Source of the DNA: Marinilabiliaceae bacterium
Lineage (GTDB): Bacteria; Bacteroidota; Bacteroidia; Bacteroidales; Marinilabiliaceae
DNA: 33,822 nucleotides
NCBI GenBank assembly: GCA_016342595.1
Contig: JAEINY010000043.1
Coordinates: forward strand, 1-33,822
Direction: 5' to 3'
Made by a program: the position numbers and the translations under genes
Part shown: one piece after another, positions 1 through 7,252 of the stretch
Layout: each line of letters opens with the position of its first letter
Position numbering within the stretch: position 1 is the stretch's first letter
Notes under the pieces: model-generated
Databases searched by the model: none
Told to the model about the DNA's origin: nothing
The model's input: the letters and a program-made list of their open reading frames with translations, nothing else

Positions 1-59
1 TCACTAGATTTTCAACATGATCCCAGTTTAACTGCTTTTATCCGATTTGGTTCAAAATG

Positions 60-94
60 AAAAAACCTGTAAATCAGACGATTTACAGGTTTTT
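60..94 (-). terminator. intrinsic terminator hairpin, possibly bidirectional
   Basis: A perfect 15-bp stem (61-75 with 80-94) encloses the 4-nt loop AGAC. Read on the minus strand it ends in six T; read on the plus strand it ends in five T, so it could stop transcription either way. It lies 22 nt beyond the CCA end of the tRNA-like fragment on the minus strand, the usual place for a tRNA gene's own terminator. Confidence 0.75.
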
Positions 95-115
95 GGTGGC
101 CTTTTGAAGGGCTTC

Positions 116-138
116 TGGTGATTCCGGCGGGATTCGAA
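116..138 (-). other. tRNA 3'-end fragment, putative attachment-site remnant
   Basis: On the minus strand this stretch reads as the last 23 nt of a tRNA: a 7-nt T-loop TTCGAAT, the 3' T-stem strand CCCGC, a 7-nt acceptor strand CGGAATC, discriminator A and CCA. All element lengths match a tRNA exactly. The matching 5' T-stem and the rest of a tRNA are absent at 139-200. Integrases that use tRNA genes leave such fragments at the far end of the integrated element, so the element would extend to the right of 138. The identity as an att site is inference; chance similarity cannot be excluded, since an open frame without an ATG also runs through the stretch. Confidence 0.45.
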
Positions 139-498
139 TCTGTTCTGTAAATCGACTGCGGTTCAGTGTTTTATGAAGGCCTCGTTTTGAGGAGGTCACC
201 GAATAGGTCGCATTAAATTCATTATTGTTTACTACTGTTTGTTGTCCTTTGACACTCACAAAGATAGTGAATAGGGGTTGTGGATGTCCACTAAATAGCG
301 CTAAAATGTGTCTTATTTTATGGGTAAAGGCTGTGATTGGTATTCGTTTCCAGTGATTTTAAATAAGGCTTGAAGTGAATCGTCAGTTTTTGGATTAAAG
401 CACTTAGCATAAAAGAGGTTAAACAGAGCTATTTAGCTTTAAAATAAATGGGGTAAGTAACTGTGAAGTAGGGGTGAGAGAATAGCCTTGTAATTGGT
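139..498. other. gene-free stretch
   Basis: No convincing gene is seen. A minus-strand open frame runs from about 366 down to the stop near 72, but it has no ATG and no recognisable motif, so I do not call it. The stretch is AT-rich and may be degraded DNA next to the putative attachment site. Confidence 0.4.
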
Positions 499-702
499 TC
501 AATCCGTGAGGTATTGTTGAATCAGTTCAGAAGTGATACCAGTATAATCGGCAAATTCTTCTGTGGTAATGAATTGGTGCTCTTCTTTACCCAACTGCTC
601 ACGGATTTTCTTCAATAAACGTCGACCTGATTTCTCACTTTTCCCGGTGATGCGTTGCACATCTTTGGGATAGATGCAAATTCGGTTCAATTTGATGGTC
701 AT
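499..702 (-). CDS. small helix-turn-helix-like protein
   Basis: A 67-aa, strongly basic protein of unknown function. Its core (about residues 12-40, PKDVQRITGKSEKSGRRLL and the following helix KKIREQLGK) and the C-terminal EEFADYTGITSELIQQYL look like two short helical DNA-binding segments, so a small regulator or DNA-binding protein is plausible. The ATG at 700-702 is the only early start. A frameshifted copy with about 70% similarity lies upstream at 858-1060, and the DNA just upstream of both copies is also similar, showing a tandem duplication. The existence of a second copy in the same frame supports this being a real gene. It stands next to, but is transcribed away from, the phage-type lysis genes. 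Confidence 0.6.
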   Translation of the reverse strand: MTIKLNRICIYPKDVQRITGKSEKSGRRLLKKIREQLGKEEHQFITTEEFADYTGITSELIQQYLTD

Positions 703-857
703 ACTACTTGTATCTATACTTCATCTATACCGTTGTCATACTTTATGACTACTGCTAAATTATCGAAAACCTCTAGAAATTTGTAGTTGTGTCAATAAAT
801 TACATCTGCATTATTTAAATATTCAGAAAGATGATACATTCATGAAAAACGGTTATT

Positions 858-1060
858 TTAAAGGAGGGGATTAATGACTTCCGGAGTGAGGCCCGAATGA
901 GTGGCAAATTCCTCTTTTGTGATGAACCGGTGCTTTATTTTTTACCCAATTTCTTACGTATCTTCTTTAATAAGCGGCGACCTGATTTCTCCCTTTTGCC
1001 GGTGATGCGTTGCACATCCTTAGGATATATGCACATTCGGTTCAATTTGACTTTTACCAT
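858..1060 (-). pseudogene. frameshifted copy of the small helix-turn-helix-like gene
   Basis: On the minus strand, the ATG at 1058-1060 opens a frame reading MVKVKLNRMCIYPKDVQRIT and continuing to ...KKLGKK before a stop; the 67-aa paralogue at 499-702 has the same sequence with few changes. In the next frame the similarity resumes at once with KHRFITKEEFATHSGLTPEV and ends at the TAA at 858-860. The break sits in an A-rich run, as expected for a slippage indel. The copy is therefore either a pseudogene or, less likely, a sequencing error. The upstream 50 bp also resemble those of the intact copy (703-760), so the promoter was duplicated together with the gene. Confidence 0.7.
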
Positions 1061-1242
1061 ACTGTATCCCTACTTTATCTATACTGTTGCACTACTTTAT
1101 GCCTACTTCTAATATAGGTCAGCCTGGCAGCATCATCCCCATAAACATACATATTGACCCGTTTTGGACAGAATGGACAGGATGATTTGGATTCTGTTTA
1201 TTATGAACTTAATTTTCTGTTATTAACTCAATTTTATTTGTT

Positions 1243-1998
1243 ATGGCAAGGCAGAAAGGAATAATCAAACTGGAAGGACGCGTTGGGGACTTGTCTTTCT
1301 ACAAAAACGGGAGTGAGTATTATGCCCGGGAAAAAGGTGGTGTGGATGGTGACCGTATTAAGAAGGATCCTGCATTTGCACGTACCCGTGAGAATGGAGC
1401 TGAATTCGGACGAGCCGGTAAGGCGGGTAAGGTATTGCGCAATGCACTGAAGGTACCGATTTCCAAATCGGCGGATAAACGGGTGGCCAGTCGTTTGTCG
1501 AAGCAAATGCTGGAGGTGATTCATGCGGATAGTACTAACCTTCGTGGGGAGCGTACTGTGGTGGATGGTGATCTTACTTTATTGGATGGGTTCGAGTTTA
1601 ACAATGCTATTGGACTGGAAGCAGTGGTTGGAACACCGTATGCTGTTGCATTTGTCCGTGCCGACGGGGAGTGTAGTGTAACGATTTCTGAGTTTGTTCC
1701 TAATCAGGATATTGGTCAGGTAGATGGAGCCACTCATTTTCGATTTGTGTTAGGTACAGCAGTCCTTGATTTTGAGAATGGCACTTATGAGGTAGATGTG
1801 GCTGAGAGTGGGGATTTGGCTTATGATGCAATCACCCAGACAAACTTGGTAGTTGAGACGAATGTGACAGCCAACAGTACTTTACCGGTTTTCGTGGTGT
1901 TTGGTGTTGAGTATTACCAAGAGGTGAACGGGCAAATGTACTTGTTGAACAATAAGGAGTCGAACCCGTTGGCTGTGGTTGTAGTGGATCTGCCTTAA
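1243..1998 (+). CDS. phage-associated protein of unknown function
   Basis: A 251-aa protein whose N-terminus (MARQKGIIKLEGRVGDLSFY, followed by YAREKGGVDGDRIKKDPAF) I recognise as a type common in Bacteroidota genomes, often near holin and amidase genes, but without an assigned function. Residues 1-95 are basic and probably helical (RTRENGAEFGRAGKAGKVLR). The rest is acidic and rich in beta-prone residues (Val, Thr, Phe), which would suit a beta-sandwich or structural protein. There is no signal peptide or membrane segment. The start ATG is preceded by TTTGTT, as is the start of the holin gene at 2634. It is the first gene of the lysis-like cassette. A structural or adhesion role is inference only. 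Confidence 0.7.
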   Translation: MARQKGIIKLEGRVGDLSFYKNGSEYYAREKGGVDGDRIKKDPAFARTRENGAEFGRAGKAGKVLRNALKVPISKSADKRVASRLSKQMLEVIHADSTNLRGERTVVDGDLTLLDGFEFNNAIGLEAVVGTPYAVAFVRADGECSVTISEFVPNQDIGQVDGATHFRFVLGTAVLDFENGTYEVDVAESGDLAYDAITQTNLVVETNVTANSTLPVFVVFGVEYYQEVNGQMYLLNNKESNPLAVVVVDLP

Positions 1999-2018
1999 TG
2001 GAAGAGGTGCAAGAACAG

Positions 2019-2082
2019 GTACCCCTCCGACCTTCGGCCATCCCGCCTTGCGGGACAGGCTCTCCCCTTAAAAAATGGGAGG
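2019..2082. repeat. dispersed CTCCCCTTAAAA-type palindromic repeat, copy 1
   Basis: Contains GGTACCCCTCCGACCTTCGG, a GC-rich inverted repeat (CCCGCCTTGCGGG) and CTCCCCTTAAAAAATGGGAG, which can fold. Related copies lie near 2504, 6125 and 10801. It sits between the 251-aa gene and the small membrane gene. Confidence 0.6.
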
Positions 2083-2102
2083 AAAAGATTGATAACTTCT
2101 AA

Positions 2103-2312
2103 ATGAAAGGATTCATGACGGAACAACATGTGAATACTGGTGGTAAGGCTGGATTTTTAGGAGGTAGCCTGGTGAGTGTGTTTATGAGTATCTCATTTGG
2201 TGGTATTCTGGAAACGATCTTTTATGCCATATTGGGTACGGTTGTCAGTTTCCTGGTTTCGCTTTTATTGAAGAAGTTGTTTCGAAGATATTTTTTTTCT
2301 ACCGATAAGTGA
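2103..2312 (+). CDS. small two-helix membrane protein, holin-like
   Basis: A 69-aa protein. After a short polar N-terminus, a hydrophobic Gly/Ser/Phe/Val-rich stretch fills residues about 18-58 and can form two membrane segments, followed by a basic tail (KKLFRRYFF). Size, topology and position in front of a 3TM holin and an amidase fit a phage holin or holin accessory. No family signature was recognised. The ATG at 2118 (residue 6) is an alternative start. A terminator-like hairpin follows at 2440-2470, so this gene and the 251-aa gene may form one transcript separate from the genes downstream. Confidence 0.6.
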   Translation: MKGFMTEQHVNTGGKAGFLGGSLVSVFMSISFGGILETIFYAILGTVVSFLVSLLLKKLFRRYFFSTDK

Positions 2313-2439
2313 TTGACAATGAATACCCAGTTCGCTCTGCTCCTGAGTATTCGTTAATCATTGATCGGCACTACAACAAGTTTTTTCACATAGGATGTTT
2401 TCGCCCAAGGGTTAGGCGTTTGTTTGTGGTTTGTGATGG

Positions 2440-2470
2440 GAAGCCTCTGGATTAGTCTGGGGGCTTTTTT
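2440..2470 (+). terminator. intrinsic terminator
   Basis: A 7-bp stem (AAGCCTC with GGGGGCTT, one G-T pair) and a loop of about 11 nt are followed by seven T. It would end the transcript of the 251-aa and small membrane genes. Confidence 0.6.
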
Positions 2471-2503
2471 TATTTAGGTAGTAGTTTTTAGGCAGTAGGC
2501 AGA

Positions 2504-2552
2504 AGGTACCCCTCCGGCCTTGCGGGACAGGCTATCCCCTTAACAATGGGAG
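2504..2552. repeat. dispersed CTCCCCTTAAAA-type palindromic repeat, copy 2
   Basis: GGTACCCCTCCGGCCTTGCG, then GGGACAGGCTATCCCCTTAA and ATGGGAGGG, a shortened version of copy 1 at 2019. The 2313-2633 gap holds this repeat and the terminator at 2440-2470; I see no gene in it. Confidence 0.55.
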
Positions 2553-2633
2553 GGAACAAGTCCGTTGTACAAAGTCCGACGTCCGGGCTTTTTAACTGTG
2601 AGTGAATATTAATCGTCATTTAAAACTTTTGTT

Positions 2634-3287
2634 ATGAAGTTAATTCAAAAAATAGGTGAGTTTTTAACCGGATCGGGAACGAATATTTTGGATTCGCTGT
2701 CGGATGTGGTGGATCGGTTTATTACCAATCCGGATGAGAAAAAGGCTTTTGAATTGGAGATTAAACGGATTGAAGAGCAACATAGTCAGAATCAACGTCA
2801 GTTTCTAGCTGAGATGGAACAACTCACTCAAAAACGGGAGAGTGAGGTTGAGCAGACTATCCGTGCTGAATTGAAAGCACAGGAAAACATTTTGGTGGCT
2901 GAACTGCAGCAGGGGGATCGATATACCAAACGGGCCCGTCCTACTGTTATTTATGTGGGGTTGTTTTTTATCCTGTTGGAGTTATTCGGGATTCGGCATG
3001 TTGTATTGGATCAACTGGAGCTGGGGGAGAATGCTTTGAGTATCATTGAGGGATCGGATGCTATTTTTAAGACTTTCCTGGCAGCCTGGGCCGGTGTGGT
3101 TGGTGTGTATGCTGTTGGTCGTTCCATGGAGAAGCGTGGAACTCGACAATTATGGAATCAGGCCTTCCCGATGCTCGGGAATTTGCAAATCTCAACATCA
3201 AACAGGGCTACTCATCAGTCATCGAAGAGGTCGAAGCCAGGTGATAAAAATAGTATTGATCATTCTTTAAATTCGATCCAATGGTAA
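2634..3287 (+). CDS. 3TM-type holin (gene-transfer-release holin family)
   Basis: A 217-aa protein that resembles the 'holin of 3TMs, for gene-transfer release' family. Residues 36-95 form a charged helical, probably coiled-coil region. The family-typical GDRYTKRARPTVIYVG (94-109) leads into a membrane segment (about 104-121), and a second hydrophobic segment covers about 146-163 (TFLAAWAGVVGVYAVGRSME). The last 40 residues (after about 178) are low-complexity Ser/Asn/Lys and unlike the family, perhaps a decayed or extended tail. Its stop overlaps the start of the amidase gene by 7 bp, so the two are probably translationally coupled. In phages or gene-transfer agents such proteins permeabilise the inner membrane so that an endolysin can reach peptidoglycan. 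Confidence 0.75.
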   Translation: MKLIQKIGEFLTGSGTNILDSLSDVVDRFITNPDEKKAFELEIKRIEEQHSQNQRQFLAEMEQLTQKRESEVEQTIRAELKAQENILVAELQQGDRYTKRARPTVIYVGLFFILLELFGIRHVVLDQLELGENALSIIEGSDAIFKTFLAAWAGVVGVYAVGRSMEKRGTRQLWNQAFPMLGNLQISTSNRATHQSSKRSKPGDKNSIDHSLNSIQW

Positions 3288-3787
3288 AGGTGGTGTTACA
3301 TTGTTCGGACTCGTCATTTGGAAACGCGGCATTAGTTTCTAAATGGCATTCATTACCGGCACAGGAGGTTATTCAAGATGGTAAACGGTATCAAGGACGT
3401 GGTTGGTCCGGTATTGGTTATCATTATGTGATTCTCAATGGTTGGATAGCTGCTAATCTGTATCATGCTGATTTCAATGGGCACATTGAAACCGGTCGAC
3501 CGTTGGATGATGATCCGGTGGTGTCGGGTAAAGAGATGGGGGCTCATATTAAGGGCTTTAATAGTCATTCTATCGGAATCTGTCTGATCGGGAAGTCGGG
3601 GCAGTTTACTCATGAGCAGTTGAATAGTTCGTTGAAGTTGGTTAATCAATTAGAGAAGCAGTATCACGAGATTGAAGTGATTCAACACAGTGATCTGGAT
3701 AAAAGGAAGCCTTTTTGTGCGGGATTGGATATGGAGGTTTGGAAGAGGAATTATAAACTGTATAAAAATTTGTTAGACTGGGTTTAG
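3281..3787 (+). CDS. N-acetylmuramoyl-L-alanine amidase, phage endolysin type
   Basis: A 168-aa single-domain amidase_2 enzyme of about T7-lysozyme size. It would cut the amide bond between N-acetylmuramic acid and L-alanine in peptidoglycan. Probable zinc ligands are His7 (VVLHCSDS), His136 (VIQHSDLD) and Cys146 (KPFCAGLD), in the order seen in T7 lysozyme; Tyr47 in GIGYHYVI and Lys143 near the last ligand are candidate catalytic residues. IGICLIGKSG (98-107) is the usual core strand. There is no signal peptide, so export would depend on the holin encoded just upstream, with which it overlaps by 7 bp. Together they form an endolysin-holin module. No phage structural, packaging or replication genes are recognisable nearby. 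Confidence 0.88.
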   Translation: MVKVVLHCSDSSFGNAALVSKWHSLPAQEVIQDGKRYQGRGWSGIGYHYVILNGWIAANLYHADFNGHIETGRPLDDDPVVSGKEMGAHIKGFNSHSIGICLIGKSGQFTHEQLNSSLKLVNQLEKQYHEIEVIQHSDLDKRKPFCAGLDMEVWKRNYKLYKNLLDWV

Positions 3788-3845
3788 GGACTGGTTTGTG
3801 ATATGATTGCTTAGGTGGAAGACAGAAGGGAAAAGGTGAAAGGAT

Positions 3846-5384
3846 TTACAAATCATCTTTTATATCAGGTTCAATTAATTCACCAAGAAACCTGGCAAAA
3901 TCTGTGATATCCTGGCCTGCGCTTGCTTTTTCCAGGGCGGCCATGTAAGCATCGCGTTGACCAACAGGAACAACAGCCCATGAATACCCACCAGAAGCTA
4001 ACATGGTATTAAATAAGAAGCGACCAATTCGTCCATTGCCATCCATGTAGGGATGGATATAGACAAAGATAAAATGTCCCAGTACAGCTCTCACACCTGG
4101 CACCTCTTCTTCTTTTAATAATTCAAAGAGGGTTGGCATGGCATCCCGCACGGCATCCGGATTTAAAGGTGTGTGCATCGAACCTTTTATATAAACTTGA
4201 TTATTACGATAACCTGCTAAATCGGCCGGTTTTAATAATCCTGCTGTCACACTGGGAGCAAATAATTCGCGATACCAGGTGCTATGGTCTTTATCAGCCA
4301 CATCACCAGCCTGCTCTCCTTCCAAAATGGATTTAATGCTTTTCTTCACGGCCTGGAAAGCCTGATAGTATCCCCGGGCAGCCATTGCATTTCGTTCCTT
4401 GCTATCCACTTCATTGTCATCGGGATTCCAATTGCCCCCACGCACACGTTCAATCAGCTCTGTCGTTACCTGGTATCCTTCAATTGAGAGTGAGTGATAG
4501 GCATCGTCAGTATAGTGTTCTTCAACTTCCAAAAGATACCCCTCTATATTCGATGGTTGTTTTTTTTCTTTTGGAAAATTATCAATGACCGCCTGACGCA
4601 TTTGATGCCACATCAATTTAATGCGATTTGCGTAGGGGGATGTTTCTCTTGTATTTAACGAAATCTCAAGCACCTCTTCAAAGGGGTCGTTCTCCCGCAC
4701 ATCATAACCTACGCTTTTCATGGTATTGATGATGTTATCAGCAATCGAATTATTTCCGATATTGCGAAAAGCTCCGGCTAAACGTCCGGCAATAACGCTA
4801 TGACCCCCATTCAGCAATTTACCTAATAATTCAGAAGCGTCTCTGATCATTGATAAACAGGTACGGGCATCGGTCGCATGACGGTTAAAAAAATCAGCCC
4901 CGCAAGCTATGAGGCCATCTGCCAATGAATAGACCTGCAAGCTTTCTATTGTATCACGGGAATCAATAGCGGGAATTTCAAGTTTTAAATCAAAAAAAGA
5001 AGTGCTATGTAAGAGTAGCACATTATTGTTGTTGGCTTTTGGTGAGCGCACAAGAAGTTGAGCTGGCACAGTCATATTACCACTAAGCAGCAATAATGAT
5101 TGTTCAGGAGACAAACACCAGTCTGTATGAAATCTGGCATTCAAATAGACTGCAGCAAAAGACCAGAAAGACATAAACCAGGAAGTTGTATCACCATCTT
5201 TTTCATCGGGTCTGCTTGATATATACCACCCTTTTATGACTTCCTTAATAAACCCATTTTCTTTCAGCCTTTCTTTATGCACCCGGCTTAAGTCATTTGC
5301 TTTAATGATAGCAATGCCTTTTTCGTTTTGAAGCTTCTTTAATTCTTCCAACGATTTAGCTAATTTTTCTGCTGGAGTTGCCAT
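3846..5384 (-). CDS. Fic family protein with AbiEi-like N-terminal domain
   Basis: A 512-aa protein. The Fic motif HPYMDGNGRIGR lies at 444-455 with all key residues (His444, the GNGR anion hole and Arg455), so it should be an active AMP- or NMP-transferase acting on Tyr/Ser/Thr of target proteins. An inhibitory-helix motif of the (S/T)xxxE(G/N) type, SLSIEG, is at 298-303, upstream of the Fic core, so activity is probably auto-inhibited (class II). Residues 1-155 (SRVHKERLKENGFIKEVIKGWY and following) resemble the winged-helix plus second domain of AbiEi-type antitoxins, which bind DNA; this part of the call is less certain. Direct repeats lie upstream of the gene. It is convergent with the amidase gene. 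It could act as a toxin or as a self-regulated stress protein. Confidence 0.85.
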   Translation of the reverse strand: MATPAEKLAKSLEELKKLQNEKGIAIIKANDLSRVHKERLKENGFIKEVIKGWYISSRPDEKDGDTTSWFMSFWSFAAVYLNARFHTDWCLSPEQSLLLLSGNMTVPAQLLVRSPKANNNNVLLLHSTSFFDLKLEIPAIDSRDTIESLQVYSLADGLIACGADFFNRHATDARTCLSMIRDASELLGKLLNGGHSVIAGRLAGAFRNIGNNSIADNIINTMKSVGYDVRENDPFEEVLEISLNTRETSPYANRIKLMWHQMRQAVIDNFPKEKKQPSNIEGYLLEVEEHYTDDAYHSLSIEGYQVTTELIERVRGGNWNPDDNEVDSKERNAMAARGYYQAFQAVKKSIKSILEGEQAGDVADKDHSTWYRELFAPSVTAGLLKPADLAGYRNNQVYIKGSMHTPLNPDAVRDAMPTLFELLKEEEVPGVRAVLGHFIFVYIHPYMDGNGRIGRFLFNTMLASGGYSWAVVPVGQRDAYMAALEKASAGQDITDFARFLGELIEPDIKDDL

Positions 5385-5405
5385 GGTCGTTTCTTAAATT
5401 ACTGT

Positions 5406-5520
5406 TTTTAGTATTCGTTGTTGTGGCAAATTTAGTAAAAAAAGATGTGCTTTTATTAGTATTTTAGGTTGTACTGTATTTAGTTTATATTGTTGTGTTA
5501 GTTTTAGTATATTTTGTTGT
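5406..5520. promoter_or_regulatory. degenerate direct repeats upstream of the fic gene, candidate operator
   Basis: Four related units of about 19 bp, of the form TTTTAGTATnTTnTTGTTGT on the plus strand, start near 5406, 5455, 5479 and 5502; the last three are spaced 23-24 bp apart. They lie 22-136 bp upstream of the fic start. A minus-strand TAAATTTG (5427-5434), matching the Bacteroidota -7 consensus TAnnTTTG, falls among them, about 45 bp from the ATG. This arrangement suits repression by a DNA-binding protein, possibly the AbiEi-like domain of the Fic protein itself (inference). Confidence 0.45.
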
Positions 5521-5853
5521 AAAGTAACCTTCATGTATTTATTTTTCTCAAAGAGTATGTATTTGTGCAAAATAGTGTGCATTTTGAATGTTAAGTCTAT
5601 CCTGCAGTTTTATATGGAATGCCTTAATTCGCTCCGCTTTTAATGCATAAGGTGGTTTTAAACGGCGTAAACATCCACCTCATCAGGAGCGGTAAAAGAA
5701 GTCAAGGCTTTCGGGCGGTTTATTTTGATACTAGAAATAAATACCTCTTACCATTCAAACTGTTCTTAAGGTTCGTTGCACTCCTTTAATACCTTTGAAT
5801 GTATAGCGGCACTAAACTTAGGTCAAATATTCATTTGCTAGTTTAGCCTCATC

Positions 5854-5930
5854 AAAAAAAATCGGCTGAAACCCGGAGGGCCCGGCCTTTACTCGTTACC
5901 GTGAGTGTGTACCTTTTGGAGGCCGATTAA
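5854..5930 (-). terminator. large terminator-like fold
   Basis: AATCGGC (5860-5866) pairs with GCCGATT (5922-5928). Inside the closed region a smaller CCGG/CCGG hairpin is possible. On the minus strand the stem is followed by a run of T (plus-strand A run from 5854). It could be a terminator or the 3' part of a small structured RNA; no gene upstream on the minus strand uses it obviously. Confidence 0.35.
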
Positions 5931-6124
5931 AAATAATTATCAATGAATAATGGTTAATGATTAATGTTTGGACTGGCTGTCAAAACTGCTGTTGCCTAGG
6001 ATATTTGAGATTGGCTGGTTTAAGTATAAGGGTGCGGCGGACTTTGTAATGATTAATTGTTAAGGGTTAATTATGAAGTACTATTTGATTCAGAATGCCC
6101 GGCGGCACTCTTGTTTTATGTGGA

Positions 6125-6169
6125 GTATACTCCCTCAGCCTTCGGCAGCTCCCCCTTGAAGTGGGAGCA
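6125..6169. repeat. dispersed CTCCCCTTAAAA-type palindromic repeat, copy 3
   Basis: TACTCCCTCAGCCTTCGGCA followed by GCTCCCCCTTGAAGTGGGAG; the second part folds as a hairpin. Same family as the copies at 2019, 2504 and 10801. Confidence 0.6.
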
Positions 6170-6464
6170 AAAGGCTTGAATGGACTTTACCGGAATGAAT
6201 GATGGGCTATAATTGACACACATTGGAATGGAGGGAAAGTTCCATTTGTGCCTGACTTCATAATTATGAATGGTCAATGATAAATTATTAATTTGTTTGA
6301 GATGTTCAAGGTAAAAAGACGGAAGGGACTGGCTGCAAGAGAGTGTAGCGGAGCGAAACGGTTTGCGGACAGGCCCTGGAGAGGCGCGAGCCGACTGCGA
6401 GTGGAGCAAGGGTGGCAGGCCGGGAATGGTGAGGTACGAAGCATGTAGGACTGGCATATGTAGA

Positions 6465-6495
6465 AACGGTCCTTCGACAGGGCTCAGGAACCGTT
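6465..6495. repeat. CCTTCGACAGG-type inverted repeat
   Basis: AACGGT pairs with ACCGTT around a centre containing CCTTCGACAGGGCTCAGG. Inverted repeats with this centre are common non-coding repeats in Bacteroidota and other bacteria. Confidence 0.6.
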
Positions 6496-6971
6496 GGGGT
6501 GTTTTATGGTTAGGGCTCTTCTTTTTTTAAGGGATTTAATCGATGGTGGTTGGATGCGATAATGATCGATTTTACAATTGTATGACGACTACTTAAAAAT
6601 TATGGAATGAGTTTTCTACACGAGGCTACCGCTGAAAAATGCCAGAGCGCAGCGGAGGCAAATAAATAACGGCAGCCGAAGCCCGCAGCGACGAGCAGGC
6701 GAGCCAAATATGGGTAGCGGTTGTGATCCCGATGTAGTGAAGCTGCCGAGGAACGAGGTGTAGCTAAGCTTTATCGGGACACAAAGGAGCTGCCATGACG
6801 AAGAGGAGGGAGCGCAAGAGGTGTGCCAGGCTGGCCGGCAGTAAGATAAGAGATTTTTAGATTATAGATTATTAGATATTAGACGGGTGACCTGCGCCTA
6901 CCCTATACCCAATAGAAAATATCATTTTTAAGATATGATGGTACCTGAATAATTGATTGCTGAATGATATG
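6496..6971. repeat. gene-free stretch with GC-rich nested inverted repeat
   Basis: From about 6618 to 6845 the DNA is much richer in GC than its flanks. GCTACCGCTG (near 6625) is partly complementary to GGTAGCGGT (near 6715), and GTGATCCCGAT (near 6723) to ATCGGGACAC (near 6773), giving nested stems. No open frame of interest runs through it. It looks like a dispersed intergenic repeat element. Confidence 0.5.
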
Positions 6972-7084
6972 AATGGAAGGGCACCTTTGGCTTTGCAGCT
7001 TTTATTTTACCTTAAAAATTGACCTGAAATAAAGGCTGCAAAGGCCTGGCACAGCTGTTGCCGACTGACGTGTGAGGAATGCCG
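6972..7084. repeat. long hairpin repeat, copy A
   Basis: About 113 bp that recur at 10877-10992 with roughly 85% identity. The first half folds: TTTGCAGC, one wobble position, TTTATTT pair with AAATAAA and GCTGCAAA (about 6992-7042). The second half (GGCCTGGCACAGCTGTTGCC and GACTGACGTGTGAGGAATGC) is almost invariant between the copies. It may be a MITE-like element or encode a structured RNA. The rest of the gap to 7252 shows nothing else. Confidence 0.7.
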
Positions 7085-7252
7085 ATGGACCTTGTCAAGA
7101 TAAAACTAGTGGTCAATATATTTCTAATAAATAGATACTACTGATCATTAAGAAAATATAAGCAATAAAGGTGAGGTCACAAGTTTTAGAGAAACCTCTT
7201 TATAGCCATTGGGGCAAACATGTAGTAACTTTTAGTATTAAAAGAACTTACT

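Larger units (their letters stand above)
5583..6460. repeat. gene-free stretch with palindromic elements
   Basis: No convincing gene. Visible are a short REP-like palindrome near 5620-5650 (TTAATTCGCTCCGCTTTTAA), an inverted repeat CTAAACT/AGTTTAG (5812-5846), the folded element at 5854-5930, a third CTCCCCTT-type repeat at 6125-6169, and a GC-rich, Arg/Pro-coding-looking block at about 6325-6460 that resembles non-coding repeats scattered in Bacteroidota. A minus-strand open frame at 6116-6457 crosses these repeats and is not called. Confidence 0.6.

Noticed and set aside
140..366. Minus-strand open frame passing through the tRNA-like fragment and ending in the hairpin
   Set aside because: No ATG and no family likeness; the tRNA-end spacing and terminator explain the stretch better.
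1832..2041. 69-aa minus-strand open frame
   Set aside because: Overlaps the 251-aa gene on the other strand and runs into a repeat; Ser/Thr/Pro-rich shadow translation.
3046..3270. 74-aa plus-strand open frame overlapping the holin gene
   Set aside because: Lies out of frame inside the holin gene. An internal second lysis protein was considered, but it has Trp/Arg-rich shadow composition and no clear start context.
5394..5582. 62-aa minus-strand open frame upstream of the fic gene
   Set aside because: It covers the direct-repeat region and is low in complexity (Leu/Lys/Gln/Asn); no motif was seen.
6116..6457. 113-aa minus-strand open frame
   Set aside because: It runs through a dispersed CTCCCC repeat and a GC-rich repeat block, and has a Ser/Pro/Arg-rich composition typical of chance translation.
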